A stretch of 64,000 bases of DNA, taken from contig NC_091014.1 of the NCBI RefSeq assembly GCF_041296385.1, forward strand, positions 54,578,078-54,642,077. Reading direction: 5' to 3'. Both the position numbers and the translations under genes were made by a program. Positions 1 to 12,085 of the stretch are shown here, in pieces (positions within the stretch are counted from its first letter, which is position 1; each line of letters opens with the position of its first letter). The notes under the pieces are model-generated. The model made no database searches, was not told where the DNA came from, and was given only the letters and a program-made list of their open reading frames with translations. The DNA is from Aphelocoma coerulescens (Eukaryota; Chordata; Aves; Passeriformes; Corvidae).

Positions 1-114
1 GGATACAAGGGAATGTTAGAGTCCAGGAGTCTGCTTAAAGATCACTAGGGCTCCATGATCTTGTGGGAAAAGCAAGGCGTTCTTCTTGGCTTTGGAAAAG
101 ACACCCGAGGTTTG

Positions 115-450
115 TGTAGTACCAGTGTTACCAGAAACTGGTAAAAATAAAACCTCCTTAACACTAATGTAGCGTTAAGAAGCAGGCATTCTTTATTTGG
201 CTGGATGCATGAGGGGATATCTCCTCCAAAATATCATGCATGCTGAGTACAGAAAAAGCTCCCATTTATATACTATATTTTACATACATGCTCATTGATT
301 TTCCCAGAATAAACATATATATGGTAATCATTTCCCTGAAATCATTAACATAATTTCCCTCTCCTTTACACATATGTTCTTCTGTCCTGGGAGTCTTTTT
401 GGTGGTTTCCTGTGGTTGGTGACCCCAAAGTCATACCTGACTGCTTGGTG
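115..450 (-). mobile_element. Probable solo LTR of an endogenous retrovirus, reverse orientation (right boundary uncertain)
   Basis: Read on the minus strand, this has LTR order: a TATA-like GTATATAAAT (complement of 264-273), then about 70 bases on an AATAAA signal (complement of 192-197) followed by GAATGCCTGCTTCTTAAC, and a terminus ending ...TACTACA, so that TGTAGTACC stands at 115 on the + strand. The GGAGATATCCCC segment resembles avian ERV LTRs as I remember them. No gag/pol or primer-binding site is seen next to it, so it looks like a solo LTR. I could not find the U3 boundary or a target-site duplication. Confidence 0.45.
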
Positions 451-3400
451 AACTGGTAAAAGTTGGCACAGCTGGGCTGGTTGCTTTCCAGTTCTTCTTC
501 CTACAGAATAAGCATTGTGCAGTTCATAGGCCAGTGGCTTTTGAAGAATAAACGTTGTGTTAGCCACCAGGAGCAAATGATTTTTTATCTGGCAACACCA
601 GGTGAAGAGCAGACTACATTTAGGGAGAGCTGAAGAGGTGATAGGCACTGACAGTACAGAGAGAGCAAGGTCAGCCCTAGACAGATGATCTGCCCTTAGA
701 TGACCCAGCTGTGGAGAGCATAGGCTGCCATCTGATGGTGGCACCTCCAGGAAGTCCCCAAATGCCATATGCCACGTGTAGGCAACCCAGTGCCTTGAAT
801 ACCCTCCTTATAAACATGAGAAGAGGTTTACCTTAAAAGATGAACAGGAAGGAGAAATGTCTGCAGCAAAGACATACCAGCCAGTTGCATGCGTGGCTGG
901 CCCTTCTGTAGTTCTTCAAAAAGTCTTGGGACAAATTTCCTGCCCATGCTGGTCGTGGCTGGAGACCACTGACTGCTCAAAACATCTTCTTTCTTTTCAG
1001 GGCTCTTATGGACTCTGGGCAGAATGACAAGACTGACCTGGGAGTTAAAAATGGAACATTTCTTTCCTTCACCTTGCATTCTTCAGGGTGTTCCTGGTGC
1101 CTCTGCACCCTGGTGGGAGGTGTAACAAGGGTACAGAAGAAGACAGTGAGACATGAGTTGGAGGCAGCATTTCTTTTCCTCTCCTTAAGCTTTACTGTAA
1201 ATAAACAAAAAGCCTTTGGGCTTAGAAGGCCAGGTGGGCAAAACCGTTCTGTGTGTTTAGGAGAGGGGGTGCTATAGGTTTGGCTGAGATTACACCATGT
1301 CTTTGAGTTGAGCCAACTTCTGTATGGAGTCATGTTTGGCTAATACAGGAGATCAAGGCATCCACCAGTACAGGATGGGGCCAGGAAGCAGATGGAGATT
1401 GGGGCATCTCCAGCGTGTAAGAACTGTGGTTGTAAAGAGTCTGGGCAATACTAGGAATTAATTTATCCTGTGGGAAGGGGTAGAGTATTTGGCTCAGGAT
1501 GGTGAAGAAACTACATGTCTGCATGTGCACAAAGGTAGCTGTAGGCACAGTTTCGTTCTCTGGAATGTACATGTGTGGGAATGGCTGAAGAGGATCAGAG
1601 ACCCAGGAGTCAGGGCTGGTGGGAGACTGGTGCCAGCCTTGGGCACTGATGCTAATCTGTGGGGGGTGTGCACATGTGTGCAGGGGTACCTAAGGGGACA
1701 TACATGTGTGTAAGTGTATGCAAACACAGAGGAGGGAGTGTGTTTATGCAGTTGCAGGATGTTTAAGTGCGGATGTGAATGCTTGGATAAGAGTTGGAGA
1801 GCAAACACGCTGCTGTGGAGTTGGATGAGTGCTTGCTCCTGCACACTGGCTGCTGGAGGGAACTTGTGGGTGCGCCCATCTGAGTGCGCAGGCTGGAAGA
1901 GCAGCACTGTACAAGGGTGGGTGAGATGAAGGTCTTCCTCTCCACTTTGGCTTCATTCCTGCATCTCTGCTAAGATGTCTGTCCCCATACTTTTAACTTC
2001 TCCGTGAATGCTATTGCTAAGCTACAGCCACCAAAATGACCCTCATACCACAGCCCTTTGGGGCGGTTTTCTCCACAAACCATTCTGAGAAATGGGAAGG
2101 AGGGACCCACCAGAAGGACACATGCCACCCTGAGGTCAAGAGATATTGCAGGAGGCAACCTGTGGAAGGTCAGTTATGAGAACTGGCTGGGCAATGGGAA
2201 GATGCCTCACAGGTCACTTGAGAGAAAGTAAGAGAAGGGGAGGCATGGGGTTGGGTGTGCTGGGACAGAAGCCAAAAGCCCTGGACTGGGAAGCAGAACA
2301 AGCTGCAGCAGCTGAGGCTCGTGGGAACAGAACCACTTTATGAGGAAGCAAAAGTCAAGGTCACACAAAGGCAATGTGAGAAGACGTGAAGGCCTGGTAG
2401 GCATCAGGAGACCTGCAGTGCAGGACACCCGAGTTTGGAAAAGGACTGTCACAGGGTGTCAGGTGAAGAGACATCTCCTAGCCAGGTTAGAGAGCAGAGG
2501 AAGGGTGGGCAGGGACTGCAGACACAACCAAACAAAAGGCATTCAGCTGTGCTCTCAGCCACTGGTACTGCCATCACCTCTGTGACAAAGATTGTCCCCT
2601 GGAATCCTACATCCTCATGTTTCCTCTTTAAGCCTGGGAAGCTGGTGCCAAGCTGTCCATGCCTGCAGGCTCAGCCTCAGGAGCTGAGCTGCCTGCCATA
2701 TCACACAGGAACTGCTTAGCTGCCCTTACAGCGCTCCCCTGAGCATGGGCAGTCGGACACCCAGGAGTGCAGGCCCAGCTCACAGGGAAAATAAAGTACT
2801 TGGTAGCCAGTTTCTGTCTTCTGCTATCTCTTTACATCTTTTCCTCCTTCAATCCATGCATCAGCTTCCCACACTGTGGGCCCCAGTCAGAAAAGCAGCC
2901 AAACTATGCATGGGCGTGGGATACAGTCTGTTGGACTAAAAAAAGCCTCTGTTTTAGTTTCTTGGGGAGCTCCCGCAACATCTACTGGATTAAACACAAC
3001 CAAGAAATCCTGGCAGAATGAGGATGGACTGCCAAAGCTTCTGCCTCTATAAGGGGCAACAAGTGGTAGAAAGATTAAAAAGACTGACTACCAAATGGTC
3101 GGATAGGTGGACAACATAGCACTTAAAACTCTGGTCTGTGTTGCTCCTCTTGCAGAGAAGAGCAGAGCCAGGTGAATGCTGGACTCCCCTTGCAGAGCAG
3201 TCCTTGTAGGACAGAGCAGAAATTGTATTATCTGAGGAGCTTGTAGCACTGTTCATGGTTGATGACCAGGCACTGAAGAAGGCATGTAACTGGGACAAAG
3301 ACCTTGCAGGAAGCAGCTCAGGTGGGTGGGGGGCAGATACAGGATGGGTTTCCTTATCCGTGGAGTGGCTGCCCAGCTGCCATGGGGAGATGGGGGAAGT

Positions 3401-4526
3401 TCCCCAGCTGCCAACACACTTAACAGAGAGTCTCCTTCACCATCTAACTGAGCTGAGACTTCATTTCACACGCCTTTGCAGCTCCATCTGCTGCAAATCA
3501 CCATTCAAGAAACTCCGTCGACTTGTTGGCTTCTTAAAATACCAACATCCCTTAAGAGCCCAAGCACTGCAATGCCAGCACCAAGCAAGTGTGCCAAAGA
3601 CACATCATTTTGACACATGGAATCTGAGCTCCCACCAAGGCAGCTCTGCAGGCCAGCCTGCTGGGGCAAAGAAAATGTGTTCCAGGGAGATCTGCAAAAG
3701 AATGGAGATCTTTAGATTAAATAGGGGTTTAAAAGAAAAGAGACAAGCATAATATTTTTCTGTCTTGTGTTTTCTTCCCCCCTCCCCCGCCGCAGGCTGT
3801 ATCCCATTTTGCAGTGACAAATTGGGGAAATAAAAAATGAAGATGAACAGAAAATAAGGCTGGGGGAGGGAAAAGAAAAGGTATTTCTTGTCCAAAATTC
3901 ATGAGGAGAAAACAAATGCCACAAAATGCTTCCAACTATCACCACTGATTTACAGGCTGTTTTTCATAGGAACAGGCATTTGGAATGATGGTCAGGAGGT
4001 CATTGCCTCCTGACCCCTGCTCTTTCCTCAGCACTGTCTCCCTGTTGGTGAATCCCTTGACTTCTCTGTGGTAATAGCATTAATCTGACTGCCCTTGTGA
4101 TCCCTCTCCCTCTCCTTAACGATGGTGCGGTTGACTCTGGGCAACCCAGAGGCCGTGGGGACCGTGTGCAGTGGCTAAGTGAAAGTCTGGATGTGTTCAG
4201 GGGGGATTTGCTCCAGTCGGATATGGAAAAGAGTTTTTCTGTTCTGGGTGCAGAGACACAGAGATAAGGGCTCCATCAAGCCCTGTGCAGCACAAAAGGT
4301 TTCATTCTCGTCACGTAGTGATCTGAGCTGCAAGACTAGAAAGGGCTGCAATGATTTCAGCAGCATTGTGCAATCCTCTTCCCAGTAAACGTGTGATTAC
4401 AGATGGGGTGATAGAGACACAGGGAACCCATTCTGTCAGAGAGTTCGTGTGCACACGTCAGAGAACAAGAGCAGATATGTGCTGTGTGTGCATGCATGCA
4501 AATGAGTGCTTATTGCATGATTGCAT

Positions 4527-4530
<4 letters not shown>
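451..4530. other. Intergenic, no recognisable gene
   Basis: Short ORFs on both strands show no family motif. Part of the LTR U3 region may extend into the first few hundred bases. TG-rich low-complexity sequence occurs around 1660-1770. The 3' UTR of an upstream gene (SSTR3 by synteny) could lie here, but nothing proves it. Confidence 0.4.

Positions 4531-4566
<36 letters not shown>
4531..4566. repeat. (GT)18 microsatellite
   Basis: Thirty-six bases of uninterrupted GT dinucleotide within a wider TG/CA-rich stretch (about 4440-4700). Likely length-polymorphic and able to adopt Z-DNA. Confidence 0.97.
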
Positions 4567-4568
<2 letters not shown>

Positions 4569-5394
4569 AACTGCGTGGATCTGGATAAACACACAGACAT
4601 ATTCATGCCATGCACGGATTCAAGCAGATCTATGTGTGCATGAAACCATGTGGGGCCACCTGCACAGGTGCACGCACACCCAGACCTGCAGGTACTGCTT
4701 GGCCTAGGCATGAACGCCCAGAATGCAGCACATTCTCCTTAATGCACACAGCCCAGGCATGGGCTCAGGCTGGGAGGTGGCATCTGGGCCTTGCCCTTGG
4801 CCCTCCAGACACACACGTACCCACCCACCAAACCCAACCACACAACAGTGGTCTGGGGCAGCCATGGACCCACTCAGTGTGACCCTTCTGCTCTGCAGTG
4901 GATCTTCAGGAGAAAAACTGGAAGGGCGGTGAATGGTGATGGCAGAGGGGCTCCAGTGTGGAGAAGCGAGGGTGTGTTTCCAGGCTGTTACCAACACAGC
5001 CCACACATAAAGTCATTTGAAGCTGTTGTTAGGGAGCCGCTGTATTTGTCATCAGCAGGGAATCACAGCAGCTCAGAGCAGGCAACAGCAAAACTCTCCA
5101 GGCCATGTTTCAGCTGTTGTACGGGGCTGTGGAACAAAGGGGGATGTGTGGAGGGGGCAAGAAGCAGTTAATCCATTGTTGTAATGGGGTAGCCTCCGGA
5201 GAAAAGAGACAGGGGAATACAAAGAAGGGAAACACCTTTAAAAAAGAAGATGCTCCTAGCTCTCCTGAGGATGCGGCAGAGAATTGAAATGCTTTATCTG
5301 CTCGAACGAGTGGAAAATATGCAAATATTTGCTCATGAAAAATTGCTGTTCTTTGCCTTCCCAAGCATAAACTATGCAAACGCCACACACCACG

Positions 5395-5920
5395 CAGCCG
5401 GCTCACGCAGGTCTCACACTCAGCACGTCATGCACAAACAGACACACGCGCCTGCCCCATACGTCAGTGCAGCCGGGCAAGGACACGTGCCTGGGCTGCA
5501 GCACAGCAGCCTCCCCTGCGTGACAAACAGGGCCCCGGGGCACGGGAATACGGATGCCTCGACTGGCAAACTGTGCCTGGGCGGGCAGTGCCCCGCCGCG
5601 GCTCCCTGCGGTGCTCTGGAGCCGGAGCGGCTGCGGAGCTGCGGGCGGAGGGAACGCGAGAGCCCATCCCGGTCCTGCCGTGCTCTGGGGCACGCGGGAC
5701 GCCGCCGGGGGACAGGGCAGGGGTGGCACCGAGCGGCGCGGGGGGCGCGGGCGCTGCGCGGCGCGCCCTGCAGAGGGGGATCGGGCGCCGGCCGCAGGTG
5801 CGGCACCGCGGGGAGCCGGGGAGCGCGGCCGGACCTCTGCCCTTCTCACTGGTGCGAGGGGCAGGCTCGGGACTGTGCTGCCAAGCGGCAGTGGAGCCTC
5901 CTCGTGCCAAACCCCCGCGT
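5395..5920. promoter_or_regulatory. CpG-rich island, possible promoter, unassigned
   Basis: GC content and CpG density rise abruptly here, peaking at about 5580-5850 with many CG dinucleotides and GC-box-like ggggcgcgggc, compared with flanking CpG-poor DNA. Such islands usually mark promoters. No coding exon can be tied to it: the open frames on both strands are explained by lack of stops in GC-rich DNA. It could serve an unrecognised noncoding transcript, a distal C1QTNF6 promoter or an upstream gene. A CR1 fragment begins immediately to its right. Confidence 0.5.
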
Positions 5921-5959
5921 GTCAGACATCCAGAGGGATTTGTGCAGGCAGGAGAGGCG

Positions 5960-6560
5960 TGCACTCGCAGCACAGAGAGCCGGTTGTGTCCTGGGCTGCA
6001 TCAAAAGAAACGTGGTCATCCTGCCCCTCTCCTCCTCTCTGGTGAGACCCTGTCTGGAGTGCTGCATCCAGGTCTGGGACCCCCAATATATGAAGGAGTA
6101 GGTCCAAGATGACAGTGATGAAGATAATCAGAGGGCTGGAGCATCTGTCCTGTGAAGACAAACTGAGAGAATTGGAGTTGTTAGCCTGGAGGAGAGAAGG
6201 CTCCGTGGCGGTCTTATAGTCCCAGTACCTAATGGGAGCCTACAGGAGAGCTGGAGAGGGAATTATCACAAGGGCATGTAGCGATAGGACAAGGGGGAAT
6301 GGCTTTACAATGAAGGAGGTCAGGGTTAAATTAGATATTAGGAAGAAATTGGTCACTGTGAGGAGGGTGAGGCACTGGCACAGGTTGCCCAAAGATGCTG
6401 TAGCTGCCCCATCTCTGGCAGTATTCAAGACCAGGCTGGATGGAGCTTTGAGCAACCTGATCCAGTGGAAAATGTCCCTGCCCGTGGCAGGGGGCTTGGA
6501 ATTAGGTGATTTTGAAGGTCCCTTTAACCCAAACCACCCTGTGATTCTATGATTCTGTCA
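5960..6560 (+). mobile_element. CR1 LINE, 3'-end fragment, sense orientation
   Basis: It begins near the family phrase (cctgggctgcatcaaaag), runs through the last part of the CR1 ORF2 product (KLDIRKKLVTVRRVRHWHRL, then FKTRLDGALSNLI) and ends in the 3' terminal words gtgattctatgattctg, the avian CR1 tail. Stops and frameshifts interrupt it, so it is a dead 5'-truncated copy. The left boundary is approximate. Confidence 0.9.
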
Positions 6561-7473
6561 TGTCAGTCTGGTTCCCTTAGTGGAAAGCACCTCTCACAAA
6601 TCCAACAGTCTGTGAGCTCCTAAACACCAGCTTCCTTGCCCATCCACCTGTCCACTCATGTCCCAGCAGCCCATCCCCCCTCCACAAAGTTTTTGTTTCT
6701 TTGGCAAGAAAGCTCATGGGTATCTCTGAAGAAAGTTTTCTCACCCAAACTGCTGTGCACCTTTCTCAGCACTCCTTGTGAGAGCTGATATGCCCTGAGT
6801 AGAGATCTACTCTTGATAAGTGATATGGGCAGGTCTAGGAGTGTGCATAGGAGAGGACAGCACAGGAGTAAAAATGTTGGGGTCTAGACAAGAGCGGATG
6901 GGAGGAGGGGGCCTTCAGGTGCACTCAGATACAGAGAAGCAAAAGGCAGCAGGCTTGGCTGAAGGTTATTTTTAAGAACTGGTTCAAACAGGCTACAATG
7001 TTACCTGGTGTCTCCCACCCAGCCAAGCTGCTGGATCTAGATGCTCACAAGGCAGCAAACTCTTCTTGTTGCAGTAGGGATAGTCCTTGTAGTCGTATGC
7101 CGGAATTTGGGGTGGATACCAGCACAGTTCCTTGTCTTGGTGGTCTCACAGGCAGCGTCACAAGGCGGGGGTAAAAGATGGGACACTCAAGCTGGAAAAG
7201 CTGCTGATGGGGAGAGGGGCAGCCTGGGTGATGCTTCCTTAGCTGTGAGGCATCTCCAGCTGATGCAGCTTGTGAGCCAGTGTGTGATACCCTCCCTGCT
7301 CAGCTGTGTCACACATGGACTGGCTGTGGGGGCACCGGCAAGTGGGAGACAAGCTCACACTTTCATGCTCAATATCAGAGACTGCCAGGTCTAGCAACAG
7401 CTTTGCTCAAGCAAGGCGTGCAGGTGAAAGGCTCTTCCAGCTGCTCCTCAGCCACGTGGCATTTCAGCAATGC

Positions 7474-7478
<5 letters not shown>
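6561..7478. other. Intergenic, nothing recognised
   Basis: Unique-looking sequence between the CR1 fragment and a poly(A) tract. The longest + strand frame (7041-7394) has no family motif. Confidence 0.4.

Positions 7479-7508
<30 letters not shown>
7479..7508. repeat. Poly(A) tract, 30 A
   Basis: Thirty consecutive adenines. No polyadenylation hexamer or cDNA-like sequence precedes it, so I do not call a retropseudogene. It generates lysine/phenylalanine-rich spurious ORFs on both strands. Confidence 0.95.
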
Positions 7509-7510
<2 letters not shown>

Positions 7511-7854
7511 AGAGTCTTTGCCAGGCCTTGATCTCTGTGTGAGACAGGCCAGGCCGCCAAGCAGCACACAGCAGAAATCCCTGCTGGCAGAAGCGCCTTC
7601 AAACTCAGCAGCAGCCTGCGTAAAGCCAGGGAACATGTCGTTTCTCCTTGGTCCAGGCTCCATATGGGCAGAAGTCTTAAGAGCAATGTAGCCATGCAGC
7701 TGACATCTAATAGGCCTGCCCATCCTTAGAGACGTAGAAAGTATCCTAAGCCAGTCATTTCATACCATGTCAGTGCTCTTGAGTAACAAGGGCTGGCTGT
7801 TACACAAGCCCTGTGCACAGACGCGGAGTCCACAGGCTGGAAAAGATTCATCTA

Positions 7855-7940
7855 ATCATGGAATCACAGAATAGTTCGGGTTTGAAGGGACCTTTAAAGG
7901 TCATCTATTCTTCCCAACCTCCTCTGCTGCCGGGCCAGAG
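7855..7940 (-). mobile_element. CR1 LINE 3'-end fragment, antisense, short
   Basis: atcatggaatcacagaatag at 7855 followed by ttgaagggacctttaaagg is the reverse complement of a CR1 3' terminus. Similarity fades after about 7940. Confidence 0.75.
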
Positions 7941-8280
7941 ATGATCCGTGATCCTGGTACAGCAGAGTGACAGCTACTCTTACAGGATAACCTGAGGGCA
8001 CCACAAATTACTGAAGCAAAAGAACACATTGCCACCTTTCCGTGTCTCAGGTGTACCCCTCCCCATTTACAGGCCCTTGGAAGGGCAAGGCAAAAGTACC
8101 CAGGAGCAGTTGGGCTGTGACGGAGAGGAGGCAAGTGCAGAGCAGTGCTGCTCATCCCTTCCCAGCTCTTCAAACACATGTGAGCTCTCTTTCCAAGGGT
8201 AGCAACAACAGTAGCCAAAAGCCTGAACTTTGCTTCCAGAAGGAATCAGCTGTTGAGCTGAGCAAATTGTGATGCTGTGC

Positions 8281-8345
8281 AGGGTGGGTGGAGGAAGGGA
8301 GGGAGGGAAGAAGGGAGGGAAAAGGGAGGGAGAGCCAAGCCTGAC
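8281..8345. repeat. Purine-rich GGGA/GGAA low-complexity tract
   Basis: Repeated ggga, ggaa and gaag units over about 60 bases on the + strand with almost no pyrimidines. A candidate triplex or nucleosome-excluding tract about 100 bases before a GC-rich patch. Confidence 0.85.
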
Positions 8346-8440
8346 ACGGGCCAGAGCAGGAGGGGAGGCACACACAAAGGCCTTGGAGGCAGGATGGAAA
8401 AGACAGTAATTACATAAGAGCACTTGGCGAGCATCTGGCT

Positions 8441-8549
8441 GGAGTCAGCTGGGCCCCGCCGGCCCTCCCTCCCGCGCTGCTAGCCAGGAGCAGCTGAGGA
8501 TACAGGATACACATAACTCAGCGCGGGACCCCTCCGGAGGGGAGCGGAG
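8441..8549 (+). promoter_or_regulatory. GC-rich patch with splice donor; candidate C1QTNF6 promoter / 5' noncoding exon
   Basis: A small CpG-rich block (gccccgccggccc...cccgcgctgc) ends at gagcggag followed by a near-consensus donor gtaaga at 8550. This is the layout of a short 5' noncoding exon. The nearest downstream acceptor that needs a partner is 12405 of C1QTNF6. The assignment is inference from position only. Confidence 0.3.
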
Positions 8550-11394
8550 GTAAGAGGTGCTCCGCTTCCCCTCCCGGCTTGCGATGCTCTTGAAGAGTAG
8601 GGGCAGAGGACTGGGGAGCATGGGGAAGGAAAGGCAGCTGTGCTGGAGGAGAAGCAGTCACGAAGGGGAAGAGAAGGGGCTCTTCCTCTGCCTCTTGGTG
8701 CAAATGATACCTTCACTCCAGAGTTTGGTGAGGGAGGAACTGTGAAGGGCAAGTGTTTGTGTGTGGATGTAGGTGTGTGTGTGTGCAACAGATCCACATG
8801 TGCCAGAGGGGAGCTGAGCTGTGCACAGGGGCTAGAGAGGGGAGAAAACATCCATTTCCTTCTCCATACCTGTGGTAGACAGGGGTAATAGGGTGGATGC
8901 AGCCACTGAGGTAGAGACAGGCTTTGTCCCCCTACAGTGTTGTGGTGCTTACAGGAAAAGGGAGGAAATGGAGGAGGAGGAAGCAGCTGCTTTTGAGCAG
9001 GGCTCATTGCAGTATAATCTGGACAGTTCTTCCCTAGGCTGCCTCCAAGGCAAAGTGTGTGATGAGGGAGAGGGAAGATTGTTGGGCACACAGGGTGCCC
9101 TCAGGCTTGGACTACACTCTAAAGCATGGCTGGCGCAGGTTTACTGGATAGAATTCTCAAAATCTCCTGCAAATGTGGCTGCCCTGGCAAAATGTTGCTG
9201 GTACACACCATTCCCTTCAGGGAGGAGGGCAATATTACCCTAGCAAAGGTGTCTTTACTGGCATAAACTTCTGCCCAGCTGGGCAATGCCACCAGGGCAA
9301 GTCTTTTTTTGCTGGCTCCTGGCAGGTCCCTATTCAGCCCAAACGAGACATTAAATACAAAGTCCTGCTCGCTCCCCACTGTGAGCTGTTCTCACAGTCA
9401 GATGAGACACAGGCAGAGGCCCCAGCTGATGAGGTTCCCCATGAAGAACATCTGCTTGGCTGTGAGCAGCTCAGGAGTACAGATGGAAATGTGGGACGGA
9501 AATGAGGACAATGGCCTCCCTGCTACCTGTTTCCCTTGGAAAGGTGGAAGAGGCCAGGCAAAAGGCCAAGAGCTGCAAAAGAGGGTACTGTCATGTTTGG
9601 AAATAAGCCAGGCAGGAAAACCTGAGAGAGGCACTGCAGTAGCTTTTTTGGGACAGAGGGGAACTTTGTCTTCAGTGTCAGACTCTTAAGTTTTCATGCA
9701 CCCCAGAAAATTTATTCGCCTTTAATAGTACTGTCAGCTGCCAAAATTCCCACCAGCAGCAGCCAGGAGTAAACAACACAACTGCTCACAAAAACCCTCT
9801 TCTGTCAGCTGGCGAGGCTCCATTAGCAATAAGTACTGCCCTAACCTTTGCCCCTGCCTCTCATTTCCCAAAAGGGGAAACTGAGGCACAGGCAAACGTG
9901 GGCAACTTGCAGTGGATTTCATTGCACGTCAGTGCTGGAGCCCGGTGAGGAGCTCACGCACTCAGCAGTGAATTTCTCTGTCCTCCTTCTGCCCCAGCTG
10001 GAAGGCATGTTCACTCCATGTTCATTGAGCTCCAGGCTGACAGGCAGCCTGAGAATATCTCCAGGCCTCCCAGCCCCCATTCCTCCCTTCCCCCCCCAGC
10101 TCACAGTACATATTTTCCCAGAGTTTTCCGCTTGCTTCTCCAGTGGTTCTGGGGTCCTGCCAAACACCAGCCACTCTCTGGGAAGCGGGGCCTCCCATTC
10201 CTAAACCAAACAAATGGGAGAAGGGAAACGGGGAAAAAAAGTCCCAGCACACGTAGACACGCTCAAAACCCTATTCCCCTCAGAAACCTTGGAGCCTTCT
10301 GCAGCTCCTCTCGGAAACTGCAGGAGGCACAGTGCTGACTTGGCATTTCTGACCCCTGCAGAACAGAGCTATTGTCCATCCTTCCTTCTGCCTCCCAAAG
10401 ATCCCTATGTGCACACACCCCCTCCACACACACCCAGGGTATAAATACCCAGTTTTGGTGCAGGATAGATTCTTATAATCTTCTTCCCAACAGACTCTGC
10501 AGTGTGAGAAAAGTCTCCTGTCTCTCCCACCCTGCCTTCTTCTCCCCTCCAAAATGCCCTTCATTCCAGCGTTCTGGTGCAACCACATCATGCTTACCCC
10601 AAAGGCAAAAGCTTGTCAGCTTGGCGCCAAGCTGGGGACAACGGTCACAGCCAGGATCTGTTTCCAGATCCCCAGTTTTGCTGGCAGGCAGCTCCCAGCA
10701 GCCAGGCTATGCTTCAGACCAGCCACACCCCTCCCATCCAAAATGCTCGGCCCGGGACCTAAGCAAGGGACATGACCAGGGGATGACACGTGCTGGAGCA
10801 CAAGGCTTGGGGCTCTGCCCAGGCAGAGGGGATGACCAGAGAGGGAAAAAACTGATGCCTCTCCCAGTTGGCAGCTGCTCCTGCTAGAAATATCATGCCT
10901 GGGGCAAGAGGCCGCAGTGACGTGCAGAAGAAACAATGCAGGAGAGAATGAAAGATGAAGTTTGGGGACTGTGAGTGGGTCAGGCACAGCTGGGGAGAGA
11001 GCATGGCCAAGTGAAGGACTAATGCATGGGACAAGAGACTAGCACGGAGGACTGAAGGCAGTCCTGTAGCATCCTGCCTGAAGGGAAGTCTGTGTCTTGC
11101 ACCAATGCACCTTACCTTGTCCATCCTGAGACGCTAAGGGTGGGACACTGCCCTGCTGCTGTCCACCCTTTGCACAGGGCACAAGCTGTGCTGCCTGCAT
11201 TTTGCTGGCTGGAAGTGAAAAGGGGGAGAAAAAACCCAAACCAACAACGTGGAAAAGGACAAGGACAAGGCGCTTCCTAGGAAAGAGTTAAAAAGACGCT
11301 GAAACCCAAGCCGGTTTAGGATGGAGAGCACCCAAAGCCAGGGAGGGAGAAGGAGGGAGAGGAGAGGGAGGGAGCCGGTCCAAGCCCAGCTTGC
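8550..11394. other. Noncoding stretch, possibly C1QTNF6 first intron
   Basis: No protein family is recognisable in either strand. If the donor at 8550 is used, this is intron sequence upstream of the C1QTNF6 coding exons. Confidence 0.35.
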
Positions 11395-11800
11395 GCACCC
11401 AGCCAGCAGTGCCTGTGCCAAGAGCCGGCTTCCTTAAAGCCATGGGCCCGGGGGCCGGCCCTGCAGGCAGAGGGGAGCCGGCGAGCAGGGGCTGGGAAGC
11501 GAAGAGGGGAGCCTTCGGCCCCCGGGGTGAGCAGCTGCGCTGTGCCGGGGGGCAGGCAGCGGGATGGGGCGCAGGCTGCGAGAGGGGCTTTCTCAGCTGC
11601 TTGGCGTGCCTGTCTTTCGTAAGCGTACTTCTCTGCAAGCTGCAGAGCCTCGCGTCCTTCACCTCGGCAGCGAAGCAGCTCCCCTCTGGTGTGCCTGCAA
11701 AGGCTGCGCTGAGGAGCCGGCCGTCCCCTTGGGAAGGTGCTGGGGTGTGCCTGAGCACCCACTGGGCATTGGTGGGAGGGGGCCGAGCCGCTGGGACCGG
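11395..11800. promoter_or_regulatory. GC-rich, CpG-containing island upstream of C1QTNF6
   Basis: Dense GC sequence (ggcccgggggccggccc at about 11443) with a donor-like cgggGTGAGC near 11526, about 900 bases before the first coding exon. It could be the proximal promoter and alternative first exon. An ATG in it (11442) would join the coding exon out of frame through that donor, so it does not supply an N-terminus. Confidence 0.4.
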
Positions 11801-12017
11801 TGGGGTTTGGTGGGGGAAAGGAGGGGGCTGAATTGGGAGGGGCCCATAAGAGAGGAGGCACCTCTGCCAAGAGATGTGGGTCAGACTCCATCTGGGACTT
11901 GGTGATTTTTGGGTTAGATTCCTACAAAGAGTTGACACACAGTGATAGGAGGGCTGGAGAATTTTTTACAGCGCTTCCCACAGACTGAGCAGCCTACCAG
12001 AGCATGCTTTCTCTAAA

Positions 12018-12085
12018 GAGCTGTTGAGGTTGGACTCAATGACCCTAGAGGTCTTTTTCAACCTTAACAACGCTATTATTCTCTC
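12018..12085 (+). mobile_element. CR1 LINE 3'-terminal fragment, sense, short
   Basis: The words gttgaggttggactcaatga and agaggtctttttcaacctt followed by a degenerate attctctc end are the CR1 3' terminus. Sequence to the left no longer resembles CR1. It lies 320 bases upstream of C1QTNF6 coding exon 1. Confidence 0.7.

Noticed and set aside
4351..4711. Frames over the GT repeat (Val-Cys and Thr-His runs)
   Set aside because: Created by dinucleotide repeats, open on both strands.
5403..5973. Minus-strand open frames over the CpG island
   Set aside because: Arg/Pro/Ala-rich translation typical of GC-rich noncoding DNA; several overlapping frames are open at once.
5250..6101. 283-codon + strand open frame
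   Set aside because: It crosses from CpG-rich DNA into a CR1 fragment. Composition explains the lack of stops, frames are equally open on both strands, and no domain is recognisable.
7280..7723. Lys-rich and Phe-rich frames around 7.5 kb
   Set aside because: Produced by the A30 tract.
11442..11831. ATG and GC-rich frame as an alternative C1QTNF6 N-terminus
   Set aside because: The available donor puts it out of frame with the 12406 exon, and the sequence does not resemble any CTRP6 N-terminus.
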